From positions 558,001 through 622,000 of the forward strand of contig CANTAL010000104.1 of assembly GCA_947650365.1 (NCBI GenBank): a stretch of 64,000 nt of DNA, in the 5' to 3' direction. Both the position numbers and the translations under genes were made by a program. Below the pieces are notes generated by a model. It was not told where the DNA came from. It searched no databases and worked only from the letters and a program-made list of their open reading frames with translations. Of this stretch, positions 1 to 15,192 are shown one piece after another (position 1 is the first letter of the stretch; the number at the start of each line of letters is the position of its first letter). Source of the stretch: Chamaelirium japonicum. Its lineage: Eukaryota > Streptophyta > Magnoliopsida > Liliales > Melanthiaceae.

Positions 1-510
1 AATAGAATGGATTGTACGAATGAATTAGAATGGATCGTACGAATAAATTAGAATGGATCGTGTGAAAGAATTAGAATGCATTGTATGAATGAATTAGAAT
101 GGATCGTATGAATAAATTAGAATGGATCGTGCGAATGAATTTGAATGGATCGCATGATCCATTCGAATAGAATGGATCGTATGAATGAATTAGAATGGAT
201 CGGGTGAATGAATTAGAATGGATTGTAGGAATGAATTAGAATGGATCGTATGAATGAATTAGAATGGATCGTATGAATGAATTAAAATGGATCGTGCGAA
301 TGAATTAGAATGGATCATACGAATGAATTAGAATGGATCGTACGAATGAATTAGAATGGATCATACGAATGAATTAGAACGGATCATACGAATGAGTAAG
401 AATGGATCGTACGAATGAAATAGAATGGATTGTACGAATGAATTAGAATGGATACATTCATGCGAATGAATTAGAATGGATAGGATGATTGAATTAGAAT
501 GGATCGTACG
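1..510 (+). repeat. Plus-oriented satellite block at window start
   Basis: About 22 plus-sense monomers, including variants GTGTGAAAGAATTAG and TTGTAGG. From base 12 onward the block parallels the DNA right after the first gene fragment (48757 on), including the rare words AATGCATTG, GTGTGAAAG and the 30-bp hairpin. The window therefore opens on a diverged second copy of that junction region. Bases 1-11 are satellite, not gene. Confidence 0.9.
139..168. repeat. 30-bp inverted repeat (13-4-13), one G/T mismatch
   Basis: Arms 139-151 and 156-168 are reverse complements except for one position, around the loop GCAT at 152-155. It is the window-start counterpart of the perfect dyad at 48884-48913. 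Confidence 0.85.
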
Positions 511-2654
511 ATTCATTCTAATTCATTCGTACGATCCATTCTAATACATTCGTACGATTCATGCTAATTCATTCTCACGATCCATTCTAATTCATTCGTA
601 CGATCCATTCTTATTCATTCATACGATCCATTCTAATTCATTCGCACAATCCATTCTAATTCATTCGTACAATACATTCTAATTCATTCGTATGATCCAT
701 TCTAACTCATTCGGTGGATCCATTCTAATTCATTCGTACGATCTATTCTAATTCATTCCCACGATCCATTCTAATTTATTCGTATGATCAATTCTAATTC
801 ATTCGTACGATCTATTCTAATTCATTCGCACGAATGTAACCATTCTAATTCATTCATACGATTCATTCTAATTCCTTCGTATGAGCTATTCTATTTCATT
901 CGTACGATCCATTCTAATTCATTCACACGAATGTATCCATTCTAATTCATTCATACGATCCATTCTAATTCATTCGTACGATCCATTCTAATTCACTCAT
1001 ACAATCCATTCTAATACATTCATACGATCCATTCTAATTCATTTGCACGAATATATCCATTCTAATTCATTCGTACGATCCATTCTAATTCCTTCGTATG
1101 ATCCATTCTAATTCATTCGTACGATCTATTCTATTTCATTCGTACGATCCATTCTTACTCATTCGTACGATCCATTCTAATTCATTCGACCGATCCATTC
1201 TAATTCATTCGCACGAATGTATCCATTCTAATTCATTCGTTCGATCAATTAAAATTCATTAGCACGATCCATTCTAATTCATTCGTACGATCCATTCTAA
1301 TTCATTCGCACGATCCATTCTAATTCATTCATAGGATCCATTCTAATTCATTCATACGATCTATTCTAATTCTATCGCACGAATGTATCCATTATAATTC
1401 ATTCGCACAAATGTATCCATTTTAATTCATTTGTACGATCCATTCTAATTCATTCGTACGATCCATTCTAATTCATTAATATGATCCATTGTAATTCATT
1501 CGTACGATCCATTCTAATTCATATGCACAAAGGTATCCATTCTAATCCATTCGTAGAATCCATTCTATTCCATTCGTACGATCCATTCTAATTCATTCGT
1601 ACGATCCATTCTAATTCATTCGCTCGAATGTATCCATTCTGATCCATTCGTACGATCCATTCTAATCCATTCGTACGATCCATTCATATTCATTCGCATG
1701 AATGTAACCATTCTAATTCATTCATTTGATCCATTCTAATTCATTCGTACGATCCATTCTAATTCATTCATCCGATCCATTCTAATTCATTCGCACGAAT
1801 GTATCCATTCTAATTCATTCGTACGATCCATTCTAATTCATTCATACGGTCCATTCTAATTCATTCGTAAGATCCATTCTAATTCATTCGTACGATCCAT
1901 TCTAATTCATTCGTACGATCCATTCTAATTCATTCGTACGATCCATTCTAATTCATTCATACGATCCATTCTAATTCATTCGTACGATCCATTCTAATTC
2001 ATTCGCACAAATGTATCCATTCTAATTCATTCGGACGATCCATTCTAATTCATTCGCACGATCCATTCTAATTCATTCGTACGATCCATTCTAATTCTTT
2101 CACACGATCCATTCTAATTCATTCGTACGATCCATTCTAATTCATTCGCACGATCCATTCTAATTCATTCGTACGATCCATTCTAATTCATTCGTACGAT
2201 CCATTCTAATTCATTCGTACGATCCATTCTAATTCATTCGTAAGATCCATTCTAATTCATTCGTACGATCAATTCTAATTCATTTGCACGAATGTATCCA
2301 TTCTACTTCATTCGTACGATCCATTCTAATTCATTCGTACAATCCATTCTAATTCATTCGCACGATCCATTCTAATTCATTCGTACGATCCATTCTAATT
2401 CTTTCACACGATCCATTCTAATTCATTCGTACGATCCATTCTAATTCATTCGTAAGATCCATTCTAATTCATTCGTACGATCAATTCTAATTCATTTGCA
2501 CGAATGTATCCATTCTAGTTCATTCGTACGATCCATTCTAATTCATTCGTACGATCCATTCTAATTCATTCGCATGATCCATTCTAATTCATTCGTACGA
2601 TCAATTCTAATTCATTCGCACGAATGTATCCATTCTAATTCATTCGTACGATCC
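511..2654 (-). repeat. Minus-oriented satellite block
   Basis: About 90 monomers in CATTC-rich orientation. To about 760 it parallels 49206-49457, sharing the rare words ATTCATGCTAATT and CTCATTCGGTGG. Roughly 1040-1950 is a diverged copy of 4080-4960, offset by 3,044 bp at the shared word TAATATGATC (1477 and 4521). No coding potential. Confidence 0.93.
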
Positions 2655-4024
2655 TGAATTAGAATGGATCGTACAAATGAATTAGAATGGATACCTTTGT
2701 GTATATGAATTAGAATGGATCGTGCGAATGAATTAGAATGGATTGTATGAATGAATTAGAATGGATCGTACGAATGAATTAGAATGGATCGTATGAGTGA
2801 ATTAGAATGGATACGAAGGAATTAGAATGGATCGTACAAAGGAATAAGAATGGATCATACGAATGAAATAGAATGGATCGTACGAAGGAATTAGAATGGA
2901 TCGTACGAAGGAATTAGAATGGATCGTACGAAGGAATTAGAATGGATCGTACAAATGAATTAGAATGGATATATTCGTGCAAAGGAATTAGAATGGATCG
3001 TATGAATGAATTAGAATGGATCGTACGAGTGAATTAGAACGGATAGTACGAATGAAGTAGAATGGATCGTATGAATGAATTAGAATGGATACATTCGTGC
3101 GAATGAATTAGAATGGATCGTATGAATGAATTAGAATAGATTGTGCGAATAAATTAGAATGGATCGTACGAACGAATTAGAATGGATACATTCGTGCGAA
3201 TAAATTAGAATGGATTGTATGAATGAATTAGAATGGATCGTACGAATGAATTAGAATGGATTGTATGAATGAATTAGAATAGATTGCGCGAATGAATTAG
3301 AATGGATCGAGCGAATGAAATAGAATGGATACAAATGAATTAGAATGGATCATACGAATGAATTAGAATGATGATCTATTCTTACCCATTCGTATGATCC
3401 ATTCTAATTTATTCGCACGAATGTATCCATTCTAATTCATTCGTAAGTCTAATTCATTCGTGTGAATTAGAATGGATCGTGTGAAAGAATTAGAATGGAT
3501 TGTATGAATGAATTAGAATAGATCGTATGAATGAATTAGAATGGATCGTACGAATGAATTAGAATGGATCGTACGAATGAATTAGAATGGATACATTCGT
3601 GCGAATGAATTAGAATGGATACATTCGTGCGAAAGAATTAGAATAGATCGTATGAATGAATTAGAATGGATCGTACGAATGAATTACAATGGATCGTACG
3701 AATAAATTAGAATGGATACATTCGTCCGAATGAATTAGAATGGATCATACGAATGAGTAAGAATGGATCGTATGAATGAAATAGAATAGATTGTACGAAT
3801 GAATTAGAATGGATTCGTACGAATGAATTAGAATGGATACATTTGCGCGAATGAATTAGAATGGATCGTACCAATGAGTAAGAATGGATCGTACGAATGA
3901 AATAGAATGGATTGTGCGAATGAATTAGAATGGATCGTACGAATGAAGTAGAATGGATCGTGTGAAAGAATTAGAATGGATCGTATGAATGAATTAGAAT
4001 AGATCGTATGAATGAATTAGAATG
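2655..4024 (+). repeat. Plus-oriented satellite block with small inversion
   Basis: Plus-sense 23- and 28-mers, with a minus-sense island at about 3370-3463. It includes GAAGG monomers (CGTACGAAGGAATTAG). The same island layout recurs near 26684-26853, 36283-36452, 46697-46868, 51618-51787 and 62051-62223. No gene. Confidence 0.9.
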
Positions 4025-5190
4025 GTCCATTCTAATTCATTCGTACGATCCATTCTAATTCATTCGCACAATCCATTCTATTTCATTTGCACGAATATAT
4101 CCATTCTAATTCATTCGTACGATCCATTCTAATTCCTTCGTATGATCCATTCTAATTCATTCGTACGATCTATTCTATTTCATTCGTACGATCCATTCTT
4201 ACTCATTCGTACGATCCATTCTAATTCATTCGACCGATCCATTCTAATTCATTCGCATGAATGTATCCATTCTAATTCATTCGTTCGATCAATTAAAATT
4301 CATTAGCACGATCTATTCTAATTCATTCGTACGATCCATTCTAATTCATTCGCACGATCCATTCTAATTCATTCATAGGATCCATTCTAATTCATTCATA
4401 CGATCTATTCTAAATCTTTCGCACGAATGTATCCATTATAATTCATTCACACGAATGTATCCATTCAAATTCATTTGTACGATCCATTCTAATTCATTCG
4501 TACGATCCATTCTAATTCATTAATATGATCCATTCTAATTCATTCGTACGATCCATTCTAATTCATATGCACAAAGTTATCCATTCTAATCCATTCGTAG
4601 GATCCATTCTAATCCATTCGTACGATCCATTCTAATTCATTCGTACGATCCAATCTAATTCATTCGCTCAAATATATCCATTCTAATCCATTCGTACGAT
4701 TCATTATAATCCATTCGTACGATCCATTCTAATTCATTCGCATGAATGTAACCATTCTAATTCATTCATTTGATCCATTCTAATTCATTCGTACGATCCA
4801 TTCTAATTCATTCGTCCGATCCATTCTAATTCATTCGCACGAATGTATCCATTCTAATTCATTCGTACGATCCATTCTAATTCATTCGTACGGTCCATTC
4901 TAATTCATTCGTAAGATCCATTCTAATTCATTCGTACGATCCATTCTAATTCATTCGTACGATCCATTCTAATTCATTCGCACGAATGTATCCATTCTAG
5001 TTCATTCGTACGATCCATTCTAACTCATTCGTACGATCCATTCTAATTCATTCGCACGATCCATTCTAATTCATTCGTACGATCAATTCTAATTCATTCG
5101 TGCAATCCATTCTATTTCATTCGTACGATCCATTCTTACTCATTCGTACGATCCATTCTAATTCATTCACCCGAATGTATCCATTCGTAC
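4025..5190 (-). repeat. Minus-oriented block, partner of 1.0-2.1 kb
   Basis: Minus-sense monomers repeating, with scattered substitutions, the monomer order seen about 3,044 bp earlier. Examples are the TTTGCACGAATATATCC, CATTAGCACG, CATTCATAGG and CATATGCACAAAG variants. No gene. Confidence 0.88.
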
Positions 5191-7080
5191 GAATGAATTA
5201 GAATAGATTGTACGAATGAATTAGAATGGATCGTACGATGGAATTAGAATGGATCGTACGAATGAATTAGAATGGATCGTACGAAGGCATTAGAATGGAT
5301 CGTACGAATGAATTAGAATGGATCGTACGATTGAATTAGAATGGATCATACGAATGAGTAAGAATGGATCGTATGAATGAATTAGATTGGATCGTACGAT
5401 CCATTCTAATTCATTAGCGTGGATCGTGCTAATGAATTAGAATGGAATATACGAATGAATTAGAATGGATCGTAGAATGGATCGTACGAATGAATTAAAA
5501 TGAATTAGAATGGATCGTACGAATGAATTAGAATAGATCATAGGAATGAATTAGAATGGATCGTGCAAATGAATTAGAATGGATACATTCATGCGAATGA
5601 ATTAGAATGGATCGTGCGAATGAACTAGAATGGATCGTACGAATGAATTAGAATGGATATATTTGAACGAATAAATTAGAATGGATCATACGAATGAATT
5701 AGAATGGAAAGTACGAATGAATTAGAATGGATAGTGCGAATGAATTAGAATCGATCATACGAATGAATTAGAATGGATCGTATGAATGAATTAGAATGGA
5801 TCATACGAATGAATAAGAATGGATCGTACAAATGAATTAGAATGGATCGTACGAATGAATTAGAATGGATCGTACGAATAAATTAGAATGGATACATTCG
5901 TCCGAATGAATTAGAATGGATCATACGAATGAGTAAGAATGGATCGTACGAATGAAATAGAATAGATTGTACGAATGAATTAGAATGGATCCTACGAATG
6001 AATTAGAATGGATCGTGTGAAAGAATTAGAATGGATTGTATGAATGAATTAGAATGGATCGTATGAATGAATTAGAATGGATCATGCGAATGAATTCGAA
6101 TGGATCGTACGAATTCATTCTAATTCATTCATACAATCCATTCTAATTCTTTCACACGATCCATTCTAATTCATTCGTACGTTCCATTCTAATTCATTAG
6201 CACGATCCAGGCTAATTCATTCGTTTGATCAATTCTAATTCATTAGCACGATCCATTCTAATTCATTCGTACGATCCATTCTAATTCATTCGCACGATCC
6301 ATTCTAATTCATTCATAGGATCCATTCTAATTCATTCATACGATCTATTCTAATTCTTTTGCACGAATGTATCCATTCTAATTCATTCGCACGAATGTAT
6401 CCATTCTAATTCATTCGTACGATCCATTCTAATTCATTCATACGATCCATTCTAATTCACTCGTACGATCCATTCTAATTCATTCGTACGATCTATTCTA
6501 ATTCATTCATACAATCCATTCTAATTCTTTCACACGATCCATTCTAATTCACACGAATGAATTAGACGTACGAATGAATTAGAATGGATACATTCGTGCG
6601 AATAAATTAGAATGGATCATACGAATGAGTAAGAATGGATCGTCATTCTAATTCATTTGTATGATCCATTCTAATTCATTTGTATCCATTCTATTTCATT
6701 CGCACGATCCATTCTAATTCATTCGCGCAATCTATTCTAATTCATTCGTACGATCCATTCTAATTCATTCGTACGATCCATTCTAATTCATTCATACAAT
6801 CCATTCTAATTTATTCGCACGAATGTATCCATTCTAATTCGTTCGTACGATCCATTCTAATTCATTCGCACAATCTATTCTAATTCATTCATACGATCCA
6901 TTCTAATTCATTCGCACGAATGTATCCATTCTAATTCACTCATACGATCCATTCTAATTCATTCGTACGATCCATTCTAATTCATTCATACAATCCATTC
7001 TAATTCATTCGCACGATCCATTCTAATTCATATGCACAAAGGTATCCATTCTAATTCATTCGTACGATCCATTCTAATTC
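5191..7080. repeat. Short alternating satellite blocks
   Basis: Plus to 6112, with a 24-bp minus island at 5395-5418; minus to 6553; plus to 6642; minus to 7080. The plus-to-minus turn at 6096-6112 contains GAATTCGAATGG and then GAATTCATTC. That turn recurs almost unchanged near 9770, 13073, 14489, 15577 and 19387. Confidence 0.88.
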
Positions 7081-9770
7081 AGGATCGTACGAATGAATTA
7101 GAATGGATACATTCGTGCGAATGAATTAGAATTGATCGTACGAATGAATTAGAATAGATCGTGCGAATGAATTAGAATGGATCGTATGAATGAATTAGAA
7201 TGGATCGTACGAATGAACTAGAATGGATACTTTCGTGCAAATGAATAAGAATTGATCGTACGAATGAATTAGAATGGATCTTACGAATGAATTAGAATGG
7301 ATCGTACGAATGAATTAGAATGGATCGTACGAATGAATTTGAATGGATCGTACGAATGAATTAGAATGGATTGTGCGAATGAATTAGAATGGATCGTACG
7401 AATGAATTAGAATGGATCGTGTGAAAGAATTAGAATGGATCGTACGAATGAATTAGAATGGATTGTGCGAATGAATTAGAATGGATCGTACGAATGAATT
7501 AGAATGGATACATTTGTGCGAATGAATTAGAATGGATCGTATGAATAAATTAGAATGGATCGTATGAATGAATTAGAATGGATCGCACGAATGAATTAGA
7601 ATAGATCGTGCGAATGAATTAGAATGGATCGTACGAATGAATTAGAATGGATCGTACGAAAGAACTAGAATGGATACATTCGTGCGAATGAATTAGAATG
7701 GATCATACGAATGAATTAGAATAGATCGTACGAATGAATTAGAATGGATCTTACGAATGAATTAGAATGGATCGTACGAATGAATTAGAATGGATCGTAC
7801 GAATGAATTAGAATGGATACATTCGTGCGAATGAATTAGAATGGATCGGACGAATGAATTAGAATGGATCGTACGAATGAATTAGAATGGATCGTATGAA
7901 TGAATTAGAATGGATCGTACGAATAAATTAGAATGGATACATTCGTCCGAATGAATTAGAATGGATCATACGAATGAGTAAGATTGGATCGTACGAATGA
8001 AATAGAATAGATTGTACGAATGAATTAGAATGGATTCATACGAATGAATTAGAATGGATACATTCGTGCGAATGAATTAGAATGGATCGTATCAATGAGT
8101 AAGAATGGATCGTACGAATGAAATAGAATGGATTGTGCGAATGAATTAGAATGGATCGTACGAATGAATTAGAATGGATCGTGTGAAAGAATTAGAATGG
8201 ATTGTACGAATGAATTAGAATAGATCGTATGAATAAATTAGAATGGATCGTACGAATGAATTAGAATGGATCGTACGAATGAATTAGAATGGATACATTC
8301 GTGCGAATGAATTAGAATGGATACATTCGTGCGAAGAATTAGAATAGATCGTATGAATGAATTAGAATGGATCCTATGAATAAATTAGAATGGATCGTGC
8401 GAATGACTTACAATGGATCGTACGAATGAATTAGAATAGATCGTACGAATGAATTAGAATGGATCGTACGAAGGAATTAGAATGGATCGTACGAATGAAT
8501 TAGAATGGATAATTCGTGCAAATGAATTAGAATGGATCGTATGAATGTAGTAGAATGGATCGTATGAGTGAATTAGAATGGATCGTACGAATGAATTAGA
8601 ATGGATTGTATGAATGAATTAGAATGGATTGTACGAATGAATTAGAATGGATCATACGAATTAATTAGAATGGATCATACGAATGAATTAGAATGGATCG
8701 TATGAATGAATTAGAATGGTTCGTACGAATGAATTAGAATGGATACATTCGTGCGAATGAATTAGAATGGATTGTGCGAATGAATATGAACAGATCGTGC
8801 GAATGAATTAGAATGGATCGTACGAATGAATTAGAATGGATCGTGCGAATGAATTAGAATGGATCGTACGAATGAATTAGAATGGATACATTTGTGCGAG
8901 TGAATTAGAATGGATCGTACGAATGAATTAGAATGGATCGTATGAATGAATTAGAATGGATCGTACGAATGAATTAGAATGGATCGTGCGAATGAATTTG
9001 AATGGATCGTACGAATGAATTAGAATGGATCGTGTGAAAGAATTAGAATGGATCGTACGAATGAATTAGAATGGATCGTGCGAATGAATTAGAATGGATC
9101 GTACGAATGAATTAGAATGGATACATTTGTGCGAATGAATTAGAATGGATCGTACGAATGAATTAGAATGGATCGTATGAATGAATTAGAATGGATCGTA
9201 CGAATGAATTAGAATGGATCGTGCGAATGAATTAGAATGGATCGTACGAATGAATTAGAATGGATCGTCCGAATGAACTAGAATGGATACATTCGTACGA
9301 ATGAATTAGAATGGATCGTACGAATGAATTAGAATGGATCGTACGAATGAATTAGAATGGATCTTACGAATGAATTAGAATGGATCGTACGAATGAATTA
9401 GAATGGATCGTATGAATGAATTAGAATGGATACATTCATGCGAATGAATTAGAATGGATCGGACGAATGAATTAGAATGGATCGTACGAATGAATTAGAA
9501 TGGATCGTACGAATGAATTAGAATGGATCGTACGAATAAATTAGAATGGATACATTCGTCCGAATGAATTAGAATGGATCATACGAATGAGTAAGAATGG
9601 ATCGTATGAATGAAATAGAATAGATTGTACGAATAAATTAGATTGGATCCTACGAATGAATTAGAATGGATCGTGTGAAAGAATTAGAATGGATTGTATG
9701 AATGAATTAGAATGGATCGTATGAATGAATTAGAATGGATCGTGCGAATGAATTCGAATGGATTGTACGA
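7081..9770 (+). repeat. Longest plus-oriented block (2.7 kb)
   Basis: About 115 plus-sense monomers without an inversion, mostly close to consensus, with 28-mers interspersed. Internal short-range duplications are visible, for example the GTGTGAAAG monomer with its neighbours at about 7415 and 9030. No gene. Confidence 0.92.
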
Positions 9771-12650
9771 ATTCATTCTAATTCATTCATACAATCCATT
9801 CTAATTCTTTCACACGATCCATTCTAATTCATTCGTACGTTCCATTCTAATTAATTAGCACGATCCATGCTAATTCATTCGTTCGATCAATTCTAATTCA
9901 TTAGCACGATCCATTCTAATTCATTCGTGCGATCCATTCTAATTCATTCGCACAAATGTATCCATTCTAATTCATTCGTACGATCCATTCTAATTCATTT
10001 GCACGATCCATTCTAATTCATTTGTACGATCCATTCTAATTCTTTCACACGATCCATTCTAATTCATTCGTACGATCCATTCTAATTCATTCGTACGATC
10101 CATTCTAATTCATTCGTACGATCCATTCTAATTCATTCGTACGATCCATTCTAATTCATTCATACGATCTATTCTAATTCATTCATACAATCCATTCTAA
10201 TTCTTTCACACGATCCATTCTAATTCATTCGTACGATCCATTCTAATTCATTCGCACAATCCATTCTATTTCATTCGTACGATCCATTCTTACTCATTCG
10301 TATGATCCATTCTATTTCATTCGCACGAATGTATCCATAATGGATCATACGAATGAGTAAGAATGGATCGTACGAATGAAATAGAATGGATTGTGCGAAT
10401 GAATTAGAATGGACCGTACGAATGAATTAGACGTACGAATGAATTAGAATGGATACATTCGTGCGAATAAATTAGAATGGATCAAACGAATGAGTAAGAA
10501 TGGATCGTCATTCTAATTCATTCGTATGATCCATTCTAATTCATTTGTATCCATTCTATTTCATTCGCACGATCCATTCTAATTCATTCGAGCAATCTAT
10601 TCTAATTCATTCGTACAATCCATTCTAATTCATTCGTACGATCCATTCTAATTTATTCATACAATCCATTCTAATTTATTCGCACGAATGTATCCATTCT
10701 AATTCATTCGTACAATCCATTCTAATTCATTCGCACAATCTATTCTAATTCATTCATACGATCCATTCTTATTCATTCGCACGAATGTATCCATTCTAAT
10801 TCATTCATACAATCCATTCTACTTCATTTGTACTATCCGTTCTAATTCACTCATACGATCCATTCTAATTCATTCATACGATCCATTCTAATTCATTTGC
10901 ATGAATATATCCATTCTAATTCATTCGTACGATCCATTCTAATTCTTTCGTACGATCCATTCTAATTCCTTCGTACGATCCATTCTAATTCCTTCTTACG
11001 ATCCATTCTATTTCATTCGTATGATCCATTCTAATTCCTTCGTACGATCCATTCTAATTCCTTCGTATCCATTCTAATTCACCCATACGATCCATTCTAA
11101 TTCATTCGTACGATCCATTCTAATTCATTCATACAATCCATTCTAATTCATTCGCACGAATGTATCCATTCTAATCCATTCGTACGAATGAATTAGAATT
11201 CATTCTAATCCATTCTAATTCATTCGCACGAATGTATCCATTAGAATGGATCGTACGAATGAATTAGAATGGATACATTTGTGAGAATGAATTAGAATGG
11301 ATCGTACGAATAAATTAGAATGCATCGTACGAAAGAATTAGAATGGATATATTCGTGCGAATGAATTAGAATGGATCGTACGAATGAATTAGACTAGATC
11401 GTGCGAATGAATTTGAATGGATACATTTGTGCGAATGAATCTAAACTGATTGTATGAATGAATTACAATGGATCGTACGAATGAATTAGAATGGATCGTA
11501 CGAATGAATTAGAATAGCTCATACGAATGAATTAGAATGAATCATATGAATGAATTAGAATGGTTACATTCGTGCGAATGAAGTAGAATAGATCGTACGA
11601 ATGAATTAGAATGGATCGTACGAATAAATTAGAATGGATCGTGGGAATGAATTAGAATGGATCGTACGAATGAATTAGAATGGATCCACCGAATGAGTTA
11701 GAATGGATCATACAAATGAATTAGAATGGATTGTACGAATGAATTAGAATGGATTGTGCCAATGAATTAGAATGGATCGTATGAATGAATAAGAATGGAT
11801 CGTACGAATGAATTAGAATGGATCGTGCGATTGAATTAGCATGAATCGTACGAATGTATTAGAATAGATCGTACGAATGAATTAGAATGAATCGTACGAT
11901 CCATTCTAATTCAATCGTCCGATCCATTCTAATTCATTCGCATGAATGTATCCATTCAAATTCATTCGTACAATCCATTCTATTTTGTTCGTTCGATCCA
12001 TTCTTACTCATTCGTATGATCCATTCTAATTCATTCGTATGATCCATTCTAATTTATTCGTACGATCCATTCTAATTCATTCGTACGATCCATTCTAATT
12101 TATTCGCACGATCCATTCTAATTCATTCATACGATCCATTCTAATTCATTCATTCGATCCATTCTAATTCATTCCTACAATCCATTCTAATTCATTCGCA
12201 CGATCCATTCTAATTCATTTATACGATCCATTCTATTCGAATGGATCATGCGATCCATTCGAATTCATTCGCACGATCCATTCTAATTCATTTATACGAT
12301 CCATTCTAATTCATTCATACAATACATTCTATTTCTTTCACACGATCCATTCTAATTCATTCGTACGATCCATTCTAATTCATTCGTACAATCCATTCTA
12401 TTTCATTTGTACGATCCATTCTTACTCATTCGTATGATCCATTCTAATTCATCCGTACGATCCATTCTAATTCATTTGTACGATCCATTCTAATTCATTC
12501 GTACAATCCATTCTATTTCATTCGTACGATCCATTCTTACTCATTCGTATGATCCATTCTAATTCATTCGCACGAATGTATCCATTCTAATTCATTCATA
12601 CAATCCATTCTAATTCATTCCGTACGATCCATTCTAATTCATTCGTACGA
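9771..12650. repeat. Mixed satellite blocks
   Basis: Minus to 10339, plus to 10508, minus to 11242 with a 14-bp plus island near 11185, plus to 11897, minus to 12650. The plus block carries the AGAATAGCTCATACG and GATCCACCGAATGAG variants, which mark the later copies at 29.3, 38.9, 43.2, 54.3 and 58.6 kb. This region therefore looks like an older source or relative of them. Confidence 0.88.
12235..12264. repeat. 30-bp perfect inverted repeat (13-4-13)
   Basis: Arms 12235-12247 and 12252-12264 are exact reverse complements around ATGC. This is a micro-foldback within a minus-oriented block. Confidence 0.93.
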
Positions 12651-12670
12651 TCGTACGAATGAATTAAAAT
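12631..12670. repeat. Zero-spacer palindrome at a minus-to-plus turn
   Basis: The two orientations meet head to head at 12650/12651. The 20-bp arms have a single mismatch and no spacer, and the centre is CGATCG. Confidence 0.92.
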
Positions 12671-13760
12671 GGATCGTACGAATGAATTAGAATAGATTGT
12701 GCGAATGAATTAGAATGGATCGTACGAATGAATTAGAATGGATCGTACGAATGAATTAGAATGGATCATACGAATGACTAAGAATGGATCGTACGAATGA
12801 ATTAGAATGGATCGTACGAATGAATTAGAATAGATCGTACGAATAAATTGGAATGGATACATTCGTCCGAATGAATTAGAATGGATCATACGAATGAGTA
12901 AGAATGGATCGTACGAAAATAGAATAGATTGTACGAATGAATTAGAATGGATCCTACGAATGAATTAGAATGGATCGTGTGAAAGAATTAGAATGGATTG
13001 TATGAATGAATTAGAATGGATCGTATGAATGAATTAGAATGGATCGCGCGAATGAATTCGAATGGATCGTACGAATTCATTCTAATTCATTCATATAATC
13101 CATTCTAATTCTTTCACACGATCCATTCTAATTCATTCGTACGTTCCATTCTAATTCATTAGCACGATCCATGCTAATTCATTCGTTCGATCAATTCTAA
13201 TTCATTAGCACGATCCATTCTAATTCATTCGTACGATCCATTCTATTTCATTCGCACGATCCATTCTAATTCATTCTTAGGATCCATTCTAATTCATTCA
13301 TACGATCTATTCTAATTCTTTCGTACGAATGTATCCATTCTAATTCATTCGCACGAATGTATCTATTCTAATTCATTCGTACGATCCATTCTAATTCATT
13401 CGTACGATCCATTCGAATTCATTCGCACGATCCATTCTAATTCATTCATATGATCCATTCTAATTCATTCATACAATCCATTCTAATTCTTTCACACGAT
13501 CCATTCTAATTCATTCGTACAATCCATTCTATTTCGTTCGTACGATCCATTCTTACTCATTCGTATGATCCATTCTAATTCATTCGTATGATCCATTCTA
13601 ATTCATTCGTACAATCCATTCTAATTCATTCGTACGATCCATTCTAATTCATTCATATGATCCATTCTAATTCATTCATACGATCTATTCTAATTCATTC
13701 CTACAATCCATTCTAATTCATTCGCCCGATCCATTCTAATTCATTCATACGATCCATTCA

Positions 13761-13790
13761 ATTCGAATGGATCATACGATCCATTCGAAT
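13761..13790. repeat. 30-bp perfect inverted repeat (13-4-13)
   Basis: Same dyad as at 12235, with loop ATAC in place of ATGC. Confidence 0.93.
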
Positions 13791-14064
13791 TCATTCGTAC
13801 AATCCATTCTAATTCATTCATACGATCCATTCTAATTCATTCATATAATGCATTCTAATTTTTTTACATGATCCATTCTAATTCATTCGTACGATCCATT
13901 CTAATTCATTTGTACGATCCATTCTAATTCATTCATACAATCCATTCTATTTCATTCGTACGATCCATTCTTACTCATTCGTATGATCCATTCTAATTCA
14001 TTCGCACGAATGTATCCATTCTAATTCATTCATACAATCCATTCTAATTCATTCCGTACGATCC

Positions 14065-14104
14065 ATTCTAATTCATTCGTACGATCGTACGAATAAATTA
14101 GAAT
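14065..14104. repeat. Zero-spacer palindrome at a minus-to-plus turn
   Basis: Arms 14065-14084 and 14085-14104 are reverse complements with one mismatch. Confidence 0.92.
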
Positions 14105-15152
14105 GGATCGTACGAATGAATTAGAATATATTGTGCGAATGAAATAGAATGGATCGTACGAATGAATTAGAATGGATCATACGAATGACTAAGAATGGAT
14201 CGTACGAATGAATTAGAATGGATCGTATGAATGAATTAGAATGGATCGTACGAATAAATTAGAATGAATACATTCGTCCGAATGAGTTAGAGTGGATCAT
14301 ACGAATGAGTAAGAATGGATCGTACGAATGAAATAGAATAGATTGTACGAATGAATTAGAATGGATCCTACGAATGAATTAGAATGGATCGTGTGAAAGA
14401 ATTAGAATGGATTGTATGAATGAATTAGAATGGATCGTATGAATGAATTAGAATGGATCGTGCGAATGAATTCGAATGGATCGTACGAATTCATTCTAAT
14501 TCATTCATACAATCCATTCTAATTCTTTCACACGATCCATTCTAATTCATTTGTACGTTCCATTCTAATTCATTAGCACGATCCATGCTAATTCATTCGT
14601 TCGATCAATTCTAATTCATTAGCACGATCCATTCTAATTCATTCGTACGATCCATTCTAATTCATTCGTACGATCCATTCTAATTCATTCGCACGATCCA
14701 TTCTAATTCATTCATAGGATCAATTCTAATTCATTCATACGATCTATTCTAATTCTTTCGCACGAATGTATCCATTCTAATTCATTCGCACGAATGTATC
14801 CATTCTAATTCATTCGTACGATCCATTCTAATTCATTCATATAATGCATTCTAATTTTTTCACATGATCCATTGTAATTCATTCGTACGATTCATTCTAA
14901 TTCATTCGTACAATCCATTCTATTTCATTTGTACGATCCATTCTTACTCATTCGTATGATCCATTCTAATTCATTCGTACGATCCATTCTAATTCATTTG
15001 TACGATCCATTCTAATTCATTCATACAATCCATGCTATTTCATTCGTACGATCCATTCTTACTCATTCGTATGATCCATTCTAATTCATTCGCACGAATG
15101 TATCCATTCTAATTCATTCATACAATTCATTCTAATTCATTCCATACGATCC

Positions 15153-15192
15153 ATTCTAATTCATTCGTACGATCGTACGAATAAATTAGAAT
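15153..15192. repeat. Zero-spacer palindrome at a minus-to-plus turn
   Basis: Arms 15153-15172 and 15173-15192 carry the same single mismatch as the copy at 14065. It was therefore duplicated after that mutation. Confidence 0.92.
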
